DNA of 64,000 nt from Scleromitrula shiraiana (lineage: Eukaryota; Ascomycota; Leotiomycetes; Helotiales; Sclerotiniaceae), in assembly GCA_028455995.1 (NCBI GenBank), contig JABELC010000004.1, positions 1,736,001 through 1,800,000 of the forward strand, written 5' to 3'. Below the pieces are notes generated by a model. It was not told the DNA's origin, made no database searches, and saw nothing but the letters and a program-made list of their open reading frames with translations. This document shows positions 12,688-24,073 of this stretch, piece by piece. The first letter of the stretch is position 1. Every line of letters begins with the position of its first letter. Position numbers and translations under genes: made by a program.

Positions 12688-13231
12688 CCTTCAGCCACAT
12701 TTCACTTAAATACTTTTTTTGGGGCTTTTTTTTTTAAACGAGGTGAACGACAAACTAGGTTCATGGTTATAATAATTTTTTTTTTTTTTTCCTCATTCTG
12801 AAAATGTCGTTTTGTTGAAGTCCTTAACCCCTAAAAGACTTGGATTCTTCAGGGAATATGACTGTAAGATAGAGAGATTCAATACCTAATTCTAGGCTAA
12901 TAGTCACTGAAGAAGCCTGAACGTTTAAATCATTTATAGTGTTCCTTAGTGGGTTACCTTAACGATTATTGAGAAATTTAGTGTATACCATTATGTCTAC
13001 ACCTAGTATTGTAGGTACATAATAGGTATTTAGTAGGTATATACTAGGTACCTAAGTATTCAATACTGATACCCAACTTCCCCAAGTACCTGAAAGAGAT
13101 CTGATCAATCTGGTAGATCTTACTTTTTTCATTAAACACTTTGAACTTTGATCATTCTTGGCATACCTGGGTAAGTGTACCCAAATAGAGATATTCTAAA
13201 ACTTATTACCTAGTATATACTTCTTTCGTAC

Positions 13232-13262
13232 TATGTATGTATGTATGTATGTATGTATGTAC
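13232..13262. repeat. (ATGT)n microsatellite
   Basis: About seven copies of ATGT/TATG in perfect tandem. Confidence 0.85.
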
Positions 13263-14741
13263 TTATAATACTTACAAGAAGCATCAAACCGCATTCAATA
13301 TATTATTGAAAAAAAAAAAAAAAAACATAAACAATTAAAACAAAAAGATAAAAAAATAAAATAAAACAAAAAAGTTTGAGCTTCGAAACTATTGGATGTA
13401 TCTTATTCGCTCTCTCGGAAATCGTTCAATATTTCTCTTTATTACTCGAAATAATATCCATTTTCTTTCTGGTCTGTCGGTCTACAAAAAAACTTTGGAG
13501 TTGCTTGGGTTTTCTCGTAACATGCACAGGTCACTTCCATCAACAAAGAGTGATTTGATTTGATACTCACAAATTGAATATCAGACTCCTGCTTTTTATT
13601 TATCAATATATTTATTTCATGTTTATTTGTTTGCTTACTCGGAGTTCCATCTTATTTATAAATCTAAGATTCAATCAATATCGGATATCTTGGGAAAATT
13701 GTTCTTCTTTCAGCCTTTCCATTCCTTCCATCCTATCTTCCAGCTTACCAGAAATAAGCATCCGAACTGAACCCCTGGAAAATGACCCAGCAAGCTGGAA
13801 ACATTCAGATCTGACTATTTGATCTCCCATATTTTCTTGTTTCGGTTCCTTTCCCACAATACAACTCTATCGGCGAGCTCCAAGACCTGTTTTTGGACCC
13901 CATCAACCTTTTTCCCTTTGCCATGCTCACCACCCAAGTTCAAACCTAGACAAATACCTTCCTTTTATCGATGCTCTTGAGTACCTGCGCAGGTGGTTAT
14001 GCTGAATTGTGCCAACACAGTTTGCTTTAAAATACTTTCTTTTGATTACTTTTCCTAGGCTTCAACCATTTCTTACCCTCTCCATCTCATATACCCAATT
14101 CCTGCCTTGAGACCCTACCTGCCACGCCTTGTCAACTACCTAGGTACTACTATTCCCAAATTCAATATTATATCCACATTCATCTCAATTCACCTAATGC
14201 TCGGGGCTTTTCCATTGCCACATCCCCCATCTCCATTTGAATCTCTCGTCATGCTCTACAGCCTCTACTGTAGTTGCAATCTTTTTTGACCCATGAGCAT
14301 CTACCATATCATATATCGCACCCCATGCATCGCCTCATCGCCTCATTCTGATCGACTTAAAGCCCCGGTATATCAAGCCCAAAAAGTTTCAAGGCGCCTG
14401 CGCTCTAAGTGTCACCTAGACACCTACCTGATGGATGGATTCTTTAAAGAAAGAAAAGAAAATAGTGTATTATGTTATTACTGACAAGAATATGCTTCAA
14501 ATAGTGGAAACAAATTTATATCATCCTTCAAATCAGTCTATAAATCCGATTGGATTATTCTCACTTAACTTTCAACAGTCCAACTTACTTACATATTAGC
14601 AGCGAAGTCCCTACCAGAAAGTTGGAAACAACATTCTCTCTCTCCCCACACTTTTACGCATCATCATCTTGATCACCCACTTAGTACAATCGACTATTAC
14701 GAAAAATACATTTGGACCGTGATACCCATAATTGGATAATC

Positions 14742-14777
14742 CATTCATTCATTCATTCATTCATTCATTCATTCATT
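14742..14777. repeat. (CATT)n microsatellite
   Basis: Nine tandem CATT/ATTC copies. Confidence 0.85.
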
Positions 14778-15621
14778 TTCCACTTTATTCTATACTCAAA
14801 GGTTCTAGAAGACGCGCGGGTGTGTGTACTTGTACAATCATTATCAAATTTTCGACATATTTCTCGATTCGAGACAATCATTGGTCAACTTAAAAAGACG
14901 GTTCATTACGCTCGTTCCTTGCTTTCCCCATCTCCAAAGGGTTCAACATCCAACCATTTTCCATTTCACACATACAATACGAACTTAGGACAACTTTCTT
15001 GATATTGAGTAAGAACTTTGAGATTTCAAATAGTCCTTTCATCAATACTCCTAGCTTATAGATCGGACTAAAGGTACGAACTAATCGCGAATCCAGGTTA
15101 GCTAGTTCGACATTACACATTACGTACCTGACAGTAGTCACTTTTCTATTAGACTATCTACTTTAGGAAGAGGTGGCTGTGAGAATTTATATTTCGGTCC
15201 ATTCCAGAGGGATTGATTGGCTTGACGATTAGATTTGAGTTTTTTTTTTTAACTCTCAAAAATAATTATTGAGCCCCGAAACCAGACCGACAAAAAGTTA
15301 AGAACCTAAGAACCTAAGAACCTAACAACCTAACAACCTAATAAGAATTTCCTTACAATATTTAGAACAGAACTAGTCAAAATAAAACAACCAGTCATCA
15401 ACTTGATACCAATACCAAAACACGTTTCTCTAGGGGTATATGTACGCTTAGTACATATTTATTAGGTTTAATTTTCTAGGGTCTTTGAAGGTTAGTAACT
15501 TATATATCTATTTTCTATTCATTTCTATTCAGAATCATATAAAAAGTTTCACATCTATTGGTAATTTGACTTCTGATGAAGGATATGGATGAAAGAATGG
15601 ACTGACTACTCTTCTTACTCT

Positions 15622-15681
15622 TATACTATACTATACTATACTGTACTATACTGTACTGTACTATACTATACTATACTATAT
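15622..15681. repeat. (TATAC)n minisatellite with TGTAC variants
   Basis: A 60-base tandem array of the 5-mer TATAC, with TGTAC variants interspersed. Confidence 0.8.
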
Positions 15682-16413
15682 TATCAAAAACACACATATA
15701 TCTACATCTTACTACTATTCACTCACTATTCTATGAAGCTTACTTACTCATTCTTCCATAAATATCTTATTAGTACTCCAGTTTTGTCCCAAATTTTCCA
15801 ACATTACACTTTGTTATCAAGGACACAAGGAGGCTCCGTGCCTTAGCGGGGATCTTCGTAGGGAAGGAAAAAAAAGTGTTGACTCGAAGTCACGCAAGCC
15901 TTCCCATTTTTGAACTCAACGCTATCCATCTATAAAGCTACTCTTTTCCAAGTTTGGTCGATCCGAAACGAAAAAGAATATTTGAAAATTTTGAATGTTC
16001 TAACCATCGACTACTACCTTACTCAGGTATAATCTACCTAACATCAAGTAACTTAGTAGGTAACAACTAAGTCATTCTTCCTTGCAAACTACATTCATCG
16101 CACGTTCATTTTAAATCATCAGAGCATAATACCCCAAATCTCCCAAAGCACAGCCAGCATCTGGTGTTGAAGTTTTCATTAAAATATTAATAATTATCAA
16201 AAAAGAAAAAAGAGTTAACGTTAACGTGTCTTAAAGGGGAAAGCAAATTTGAATATCCGGTTGTTGCGAATTTTAGAACTTTCTTCCAATTTGTAAGAAG
16301 TTCCTGGTATACCAGATTTATCACTCGGTTTTAATCAGGTCAAGATATCAAAAAGATTATGTGGATAGTGTGTGAGTGTAGGAGGGTGAGTGATATCTCA
16401 ATTCTTCACCGAT

Positions 16414-16463
16414 ATCTACATCTACATCTACATCTACATCTACATCTATATCTACATCTACAT
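16414..16463. repeat. (ACATCT)n tandem repeat
   Basis: About eight copies of the hexamer ACATCT/TACATC, with one TATATC variant. Confidence 0.85.
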
Positions 16464-16886
16464 GATAGTAAGACTTTACATACAGTAGTACCACATACGA
16501 ATTCATAACTTTATCTCGACTTCACTTCACCAACAGCATAACAACGTAACAATACAACAAACAAAGTTTTAAGATCATAAGAGAAATCTTCATTAAGTGT
16601 ATGAATATTGATAGATTGAACTGATCCATCAATTTCGTACAAATTTGAAAATCAAGCAAATCTCTTGAATTTGAGTTGATGAATTAGAATTGTCATCATA
16701 CAAATCCATCTTTCAATCTTGAACCTTCATCCATACACCCCCCACATATCTTAAGGCAACCTTGAAAGGGATATAGGAACAATTTGGATAGCTTGTATAT
16801 TGTCATTGATGAAATTGACCTTCTTTTGATCACATTATTCAAACTTATCAAACATCATCGTCATATCTAAATCATTATTTATTCGC

Positions 16887-16965
16887 CATCATCAATCTCC
16901 ATCATCATTATCACCACCATCATCACCATTATCACCATCATCATCATCACCATCATCATCGCCGT
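16887..16965. repeat. Degenerate (ATC)n trinucleotide array
   Basis: Mixed ATC/ACC trinucleotides over nearly 80 bases, starting inside a longer ATC-rich zone. Confidence 0.7.
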
Positions 16966-17302
16966 CATTATTCCCTTCGTCTGTAGTCGACATCATCACT
17001 CCTGTCTTCAATATAATACGTCTCGGCTATCTACAGAAGTGGTGACTTCTGTTTTTTGGATAAGTTTCGAAATTCTGAAGAAAGATAGAGATCAGTTCCT
17101 TCCACTTTTTCAAAACGTCCTAGAAACTTCGAAGGTGAATTGGTAAGTAACTTGAAGGTGAATTGATCAAGTGGAAAGATCTCGGACTGGAATGAATTTG
17201 AGTTTCTTCTCTCATACAACTTCAAAATAGAGTGGAAGCAATTTAGAACAACCCCTTTTAATCGAAGTTTCTATTCGAAGTTTAAACCCATCAAAATAAG
17301 TT

Positions 17303-17382
17303 AAACCTACACTTACACCTACACTTACACCTACACTTACACCTACACTTACACCTACACCTAACACCTACACCTACACTTA
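17303..17382. repeat. 12-bp minisatellite (ACACCTACACTT)n
   Basis: Alternating ACACCT and ACACTT hexamers form a 12-base unit repeated about six times. It lies about 730 bases upstream of the Gln-rich gene, in its presumed promoter or leader. Confidence 0.85.
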
Positions 17383-18109
17383 GACCAACATCAACAACAA
17401 TACCAATTACTACGAAACGATAAGAAAACGGTCACCATTGCAACCCAAAGTTCATCATTTACAGGGCGTATCAAAAGAATACCCTAGTGAGCTTTGCCCT
17501 ACAAGAGTCAGATCTCGCAGGGGACCTGCTTGTATCAAATATCAAGGATAGTCCTAGGAATAAGTGACGAAGTGTGAACAACAAGGAAGGACCAATAACG
17601 CTTTATTCCCACGATTTTTCTGTCCTTTCTCATCACGAAACCGTACTATTACCGTGCCATTACCAAAGAACTGGCATCAAGGGACCACTTCATCTCATTG
17701 CTCATTACTAGAATTGCGCCAGGTTTCCTCTCCTTTTCCTATATCAGATACCCACCCCCTCCATTGCGATACTCTGATCCTTCTGAACAACATACCGTTC
17801 GCGCAAAATTCAGAAGTTAAATTTTCTCATTGGGCACCTTCCCCAATCTTAATAATATATCTTTGGTAAATGCCCTTCCTCCTCTATGATTTATTTCATC
17901 TTATTGACAGAAGCGCAAAGAAAATTATTGGTGATATCATTGGAGGAAAATATTGGCATACCCAGCATAGAAGCGAGGGGTCCATTGAAGCGCTCATAGG
18001 ACTAGATACGGCAGACTGATTTTATTGTGACCACCACCTTAACTAGCGGCGCATCGAGCGGATTATTCGGTGTTCAACAGTTCGTATTATCTTGAATTGA
18101 ATAAGGATT

Positions 18110-19359
18110 ATGGACGACAACAACCGTAGAAGACGGCAGAATGAGCCGCCTTATTCTGCCCAGGATCCAAGATTCGCGGCGGATCAGGGTCAAGGGCGTG
18201 TATATTCTGGTTCCTCGTCAGATAGGTATCGATCTGCGGTACTAGCTTCTCCAGCAACGAGCCGTGGAGTAGGAGCTGTTCCAACATATGCTGGATATTA
18301 TCAAGAACCAACATCATCGTATCCTACTGGAATTCCGCCAAACTCAATGCAGTACCAATCAACGTATTCTCAAGATCAAAGGCAACAACAAGGATTCGCC
18401 GGATACAATCCCGATTTGATGTACAATGTAACACAACAAAGTCCACAAAATAACGTCTATGAGAGTCAGCAATTTCAGGCGCGGCAACCTGCAGCAATGC
18501 AAATGTTATCGGATGTGGCTGCGCCTTACTTCCCGAATGAGCAATCAAGTACACCTGCACCTCCCGGGCTTCAAGCTTCTTCAAGCTCATCTTCAATTTA
18601 TCAACATCATCAACAAAGTCCTGGAGACCGCACGTCTTTACTTCAACAAGCATATACACCGAATGTCTCAATGGGAGGAATGCCTCAACAAACGCCAGAT
18701 TTGATGGAGGCCGGACAGCAAGCAGAAGAAGGAGGACACGAAGCAGCTTATTTGAAATATCAAGCATCCCTCAAACAAGTCTTTAAAAACATTATAGATG
18801 TTCGGTTGAAAGAGGCAAGTGAAGAACTACTCGAAACATCCGAATGGTTGCTTTCAAATGTAGTAAGATTAGGTGTGTTTTTATTTCTTCTGTCAAAAAC
18901 TATCCACTAATGGTATCTGATGAAGGTCTGACTGTAGACGAAAGTTCACTCCATGAGGACAGAGTCAAACTTTGGAACGAATTTAATGCGGCATGGAAGG
19001 GTATATTTATGGCCCAAATAGATTTTTTGGAATCGAGCCAGCCTCTACAACCACCACAAACACTCATGACGCAAGCAATCATCAAAAACATGGCCACGAC
19101 TCTGATACGCTTATGTGATGGAGTGGAAAAATATGGCTTGGTAGACTACGAATATGGAGTTGCAGAAGAAGAAATCATCAATAGTACGTTTGCGCCAAGA
19201 ATTACCCCTGCATGGATGCTTACCTATCCCTCCACAACTTCAACTAACCAACCACTCACAGTTCTCGTCACCTCTTTAACAACTACGGAGTCTGTACAAG
19301 GCACCGAAGCCGACTCATCCTCCTCGAGTGCAGTTCCCAGCCGAGGAAAGAATAGATAG
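18110..19359 (+). CDS. Gln/Ser-rich conserved fungal protein, function unknown
   Basis: I do not recognise a named family. The spliced product is about 372 residues from exons 18110-18872, 18926-19183 and 19262-19359. The first 200 residues are low-complexity, rich in Gln, Ser, Pro and Tyr, and begin MDDNNRRRRQNEPP. A folded-looking C-terminal segment follows from about residue 210 (HEAAYLKYQASLKQVF, EASEELLETSEWLL, DRVKLWNEFNAAW, KYGLVDYEYGVAEEEII), helical and typical of conserved fungal regulators of unknown role. Intron 1 (GTGTGT...CACTAATGG...AAG) restores LGLTVDESS. Intron 2 (19184-19261, GTACGT...AACTAAC...CAG) is 78 nt with no stop, so retention would add 26 residues in frame. The gene stands alone between 11.7 kb and 3.4 kb of gene-free DNA, which is common for developmental regulators; that role is only inference. 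Confidence 0.8.
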
Positions 19360-19625
19360 ATGATCGAGAACACGATTTGAATGAGGGGGGTTTCTGAAAA
19401 GTGTTTGTTTTCTCTTAAATATACCATGTGTAGAGCATAATTTTTGTCTGCGAGTTTTTCTGCTTCTCTTCTTTTTAACGATAATCTTTTTTTTTTCTTC
19501 TTTTGTTGCTTTTTTTGATGGGTCGGTCCTGAGATTCTGAGCTCTGCTGTTCATTAGTAGCTATTATACCTATTGTTACTGGGGCGGGAATCTGATTCTA
19601 CAGTATTCTTTCTTGAACATTAGTC

Positions 19626-19653
19626 TGGATTGGATTGGATTGGATTGGATTGG
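19626..19653. repeat. (GGATT)n microsatellite
   Basis: Five to six perfect tandem copies of GGATT. Confidence 0.85.
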
Positions 19654-20051
19654 TAGGATCGAATGGATGGACGGGTATGATAGGTGTTGGCGGATATCTT
19701 TTGCAAATGGCATATTCATATTTACATACTATGACAGAAAGGGAAGGATACTGTGGGTGGATGGATTGGTGGACGGTTGGATGAGTGGGCTGTTCATGAT
19801 GCTATGTTTCTATGTTTGTATGTTTGTATGAATGGGATGGGATGAATCGGATTGAAATGGGAAAGTAATTGATGGGATACGAATGAACGAGGTGAATAGA
19901 CGTATGCATGTATGTATGTATGTTTGTATGGATAGGTGCGCAGGTGTCAGATGGATGGATGGATGGATGGATGGTTGGTTGCGTAGGGTCAATACCCAAC
20001 TGCCTACTCAAGAGATGGATAAACAAATCGGAAGAATGAATGCGATGATGC

Positions 20052-20106
20052 TTTATTTATTTATTCATTCATTTATTCATTCATTCATTCATTCATTCAT
20101 TTATTC
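20052..20106. repeat. (TTCA/TTTA)n tetranucleotide array
   Basis: About 55 bases of TTTA and TTCA units in tandem. A separate (GATG)n run is at about 19950-19975. Confidence 0.85.
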
Positions 20107-20943
20107 GTCCATCATGATTCGTTTTTGTTTGTATCTATCTCCCTCTAATTCATCTGGCGGAAGAGCTATAAATCCAAGGCGAGAGTGTGTACGGTAGTAT
20201 GTATATATTTTGTTTTTGACTCGAAGCTTGAATATAGGTACTAGTATACACGCCGTGTCTCTGTCACTCTGTGCGTATTTGCTTAATCTCACTGGCATCA
20301 ACTACCTACTATACTTCATCCGCATTGTCTGTGTAATTTTGCATTGTAGTGTATAGTATGTAGTATGTGTATATGTATATGTATTATCTAGATAGTAGAA
20401 ATGATAATATTATTATTATTATTATTTTGTACTTCTCCTTTTCCTCGTCACTCATCACATCAAGCTAAATCTCATTGAAAACGATATGGAAAACTCGAAC
20501 TAATAGATACATAGATAGATAGATAGATAGATAGATGGATGGGCAAAATTCCAACAAATATTCTAATTCTAATTCTAATACTAATACTAATACTAATATC
20601 ATTCATATATACTAACACACACACACCCCCACGTACCCATAGCGACCTCAGCGAACCCAACAATCCCGATAATCACATCCTGATAATCCGATTTATATGC
20701 GAGATTCTGCCCGCTATGTTTGGTATTTTCTTTTGATTCATTAGGCTTTTTGTTTGTGCTTTTGCTTTTACTTTTTTCGGGATTGAGTTCGGAATTGGGA
20801 TTAGATCGGCTGCTGTTGGTTTGGCTTGGTTCAATTTGATCTGGTCGCGTAGTTGGGGGTTGGAGGTGGGAATCGGGATGGGGGTTGGATGTTTGGTTGT
20901 CCTGGGTTGGAAGGTAGATGGAAGGTAAATGGAGGGCTGGTGG

Positions 20944-20988
20944 GTGTGGATGTGGATGTGGATGTGGATGTGGATGTAAATGTAAATA
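20944..20988. repeat. (GTGGAT)n tandem repeat
   Basis: Five perfect GTGGAT hexamers followed by GTAAAT variants. Confidence 0.85.
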
Positions 20989-22744
20989 GAGTAAAGAAGG
21001 AGCCGAAAAGGAGGGAAATAGAGGATGTGATATATGGCGTATGAATATGTGGAGGTATATATATTAAATCGATAGCTATTATTAATAACGAGTTTGGTAG
21101 ATCATCGATATTGACTTTTAGAAACAGACAGATACCCAAAGTTTACAAGTTGGAGAAAATATAAGTGAATAATTCTTGACAATTAGCGAAAGAAACTAGC
21201 TAGTCTATTGTCTATCAGAGTGTTAAATATCTAATTCCATCCATACTTGCTGTAATGGTCTGTCATCAGCCAGAGTTAGATAGACAGGAAATATGTATCG
21301 TATTGTCGGCCGCCCATATGAACCAAAGTAAATAAGTCCAGAGTACATATTACATAGCGCAGCTCCTTTTCTAGCAAGCAATGATTCTACATCTACTTGG
21401 AAGTCATTCTCGTTTGTGAATGAACGGGAGGGAAGAAGATTTTAGCTCTTGTAGTTGGTTGTAACTCGCTAATTCACTACTTCTGCTATATAGGGCTTGT
21501 TATTGATTCTTTTGGGATAATGTAAGAGAAATGAATATTCGGAAATATTATACAGTTTACCTACCTAGGTGAGATTACTTTATTAAGAAAAAAATAGGAA
21601 ATGAATTTGAAGATATTAGCTTCTGTGATATTTCCGAAAAGCCTAGCTAGCTAAGCTAAGCTAACCTCGCAGCATCAGTTGATCATCAGCCAGCCGAAAC
21701 TACAGCTACGCTGCTTGCGTGCCGGCATGCATACGCGGCGACGACGGGGGTGAGGGGATGCGGGTATATGCGCGTGAAGATACTTCCAATATGATGGAAT
21801 AGATTCCAATTGGGATAGATGAATGAATGAACGAACGAGTGGCTTTTGACGCTGGTAAAGAGAATACGTAAGAATTGGAATTGTGAATAAGCCTAGACCG
21901 AGGGGCTGGGTCGAGTAGGTAACACAATGTAGTGTAGATTAGTTTAGATGTTCAGCGGGAAGGATTGTATTCGCAGAATGACGGACAGTAGTATTGCTTG
22001 GCATGGCATGGTATGGCATTGCATTGCGTTTGCCTTACAGTATGTATGCATGTAAGAAATTTGGGAAGGATCCGAAGATTTATTGAATGAGGTGAGGTGG
22101 TATTATAGATTTGCAGGGGGGTTCGGGTTATTGGTGCGTGTGATGCATGTTCCCATGTGGATGTGGATGTGTGGGTGGCGAATATGGGGTTAGGGGTTGA
22201 GGAGTTTGGGGGCCGGGGAACTGGGGTTGAGATTGGATTGGATGATGGGGTGCTAGGCAGCTGATTGATGAAACGTGAAAAAAATAGAATGGAATGAAGG
22301 TGGTGTTGTGTATAAACAGATAGATGCTGAGATGAGGTGTAAATTGTAGTTCGTGAGTTTGTTAATATCCGTTTTGGTGGAATAGCTGAGGCAACACAAA
22401 TTTTGATCTTGGAATTTATTAATAATAAATGGGGTTTGTTTGGAATTTGTGGCTTGAAAACAGGGAGAATAAATATTGAGTGGATTCTAACTTAACTTGA
22501 CTTTTGGGGTCGATACATGTTACTTGATACTGTATGAGCCAAATCGATGGTTGCACTTGCTGGAGGAAACGGACTACCAGTGGGGGGCTATACTCTACTT
22601 TAACGAGATAGACCTATGTAAGTGATCATTCCATGCTGGAATGCTTTCGACAATGGATATCATCTCTAATTTCATATATCTGTGCTCTACGCTTCAGAAG
22701 ACCCATGTACTATAAGTATTGATACAGTAAAAACATAAATAAAA

Positions 22745-23835
22745 CTATCTCTTGACCCAAGCCGGCATCTTCCTGGCCTTGACATGACCTGGCTTCTTTC
22801 TCTCCACTCTCCTTGGATCACGAGTTACACATCCAGCTAGAGATTTTGTTAGTTCCAATATCACAGCTCAAACTAGAATTGGGGATTGAAAAAGAGTGGG
22901 TAACTGTGAAGAAGCCTGTGACAATATTCCAGAAGAACCGAAGATATTGTCGAGACGTAGTGAAATCTGATCTTGGACTTACCTCTTCGTAACGCAGGTT
23001 TCAAAGCCGGCTCATGTGTAAGCAATGCCTTTGCTACCGCCAATGTTAAAGCTTCTGCTTGCCCGGTAGTTCCACCTCCACTAACGAGTGCCCACACATT
23101 ATATTTATCAAGTCTATCCGTAGTCTTCAGCGGCCAAATAGAGCTTTCTCTATCATGAATTCTTCCGAAAGCCTCTGAAAGTGTCTTTCCATTAATCAGT
23201 ACCTCGCCCGTACCTTCTACGAGCCACGCCCTCGCAGTCGATGATTTCCTTCTCCCTACCCCTAAGGCCCTTCCGAGAGAATCAACTGGCATGGGTTTTG
23301 CGACATTCTCGTAAGGATCTATATCTCGTTTGTATTGCTTCAATGCTTGCACAACACCGGGTGGCATGACGGATGGGTGTATGTGGTTGAGTCTGTGAAG
23401 AATTTCTACAATCTTGTGGTATTGCCCAGCCCTCACTATTTCACCCGTTATGTTTCGATAATTTGCAAGTGACCGCCATGCCACACGAGGCGCCTCTCCT
23501 GGCGCTACAACGGGTAGTGAGGAATATCTCCGTAGAAGTGCTTGCAGAGCAAGAAGGTCGTCTGTGAAAGCTGGTTGAGCTGTGAAGTATGAAGGTGAAT
23601 CCGGTACTAAACGTGTGTAGAATATGTCTTTTTTTCCATGTCCTTCTTCTTGATTCGGAAATTGGATTCCAGGAGCTGCAATGCTGTCTCGGAGTTGTGG
23701 TGAGGTTGTGAAAGGTTTCGAGGTTGGGTTTGCGAGTACTCGAGGTCGAAACATAGATTTGGAGACGGTCGGCCGAGCAGAACAGGCACATCTAAAGCCT
23801 TCCCTCAGACCAGTGGGAAGCCATGATATCTTCAT
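22745..23835 (-). CDS. MRPS9: Mitochondrial small ribosomal subunit protein uS9m
   Basis: This 314-residue protein is the mitochondrial form of ribosomal protein S9. The exons are 23835-22983 and 22836-22745; the intron (GTAAGT...TAG, phase 1) restores the hallmark uS9 ending, LRRAGCVTRDPRRVERK and then KARKMPAWVKR, whose basic tail reaches the decoding centre. The N-terminus is Arg/Ser-rich (RPTVSKSMFRPRVL), as expected for a mitochondrial targeting peptide. The uS9 core starts near residue 190 with GRALGVGRRKSSTARAWL and includes the conserved SGGGTTGQAEA segment. It is divergent from the eEF1B-gamma gene with 238 bases between the starts. Confidence 0.95.
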
Positions 23836-24073
23836 TTTGAAGACAAGGCGTATGTGTAGCTGTAGAGAATCTGGAACGTTTACCTCATCCCAATTGAGAT
23901 TGACAATTGACGATTGACAATTTTACAGGTATCAGCTGATACCGAGGCTAATTCACTTTCGGTTAGTCAATTTAGCCCCGCCTCCCACCACTGCAAAATT
24001 TCAAAAGAGTCAGACTAAACATCCCACGAAAACTTTCTTCCTTCCAAACAACCAACTTTAACAAAACATAAAG
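23836..24073. promoter_or_regulatory. Short divergent promoter of MRPS9 and eEF1B-gamma with a 16-bp palindrome
   Basis: Only 238 bases separate the two start codons. Inside is the perfect palindrome GGTATCAGCTGATACC at 23928-23943, with an E-box-like CAGCTG centre. Just beside it there are three near-copies of TTGAC(A/G)ATT at about 23899-23922. A role as a shared binding site for the two translation genes is inference. Confidence 0.6.

Larger units (their letters stand above)
6431..18109. other. Gene desert of 11.7 kb upstream of a Gln-rich protein gene
   Basis: No reading frame here exceeds about 100 codons, and none of the translations shows a recognisable domain or a convincing exon chain. 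The sequence is A/T-leaning with many microsatellites (listed separately), an AT-rich inverted repeat near 11.6-11.75 kb and long pyrimidine-rich tracts from about 13.4 to 14.7 kb. The right part (about 17.4-18.1 kb) has the CAA/ACC-rich texture of fungal 5' leaders. It may be a very long promoter and leader of the gene at 18110, or it may hold non-coding RNA; the sequence does not decide. Confidence 0.55.
19360..22744. other. Low-complexity intergenic region, no gene seen
   Basis: This 3.4-kb stretch is dominated by GGAT/CATT/GATA/GTGGAT-type repeats and shows only short, compositionally biased ORFs. I see no gene. Confidence 0.55.

Noticed and set aside
16887..17382. Clusters of direct repeats that might suggest a CRISPR array
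   Set aside because: Simple tandem microsatellites without spacers, in a eukaryotic genome.
18324..18767. 147-codon frame antisense to the Gln-rich gene
   Set aside because: Leu-rich mirror of the Gln/Ser codons; no independent support.
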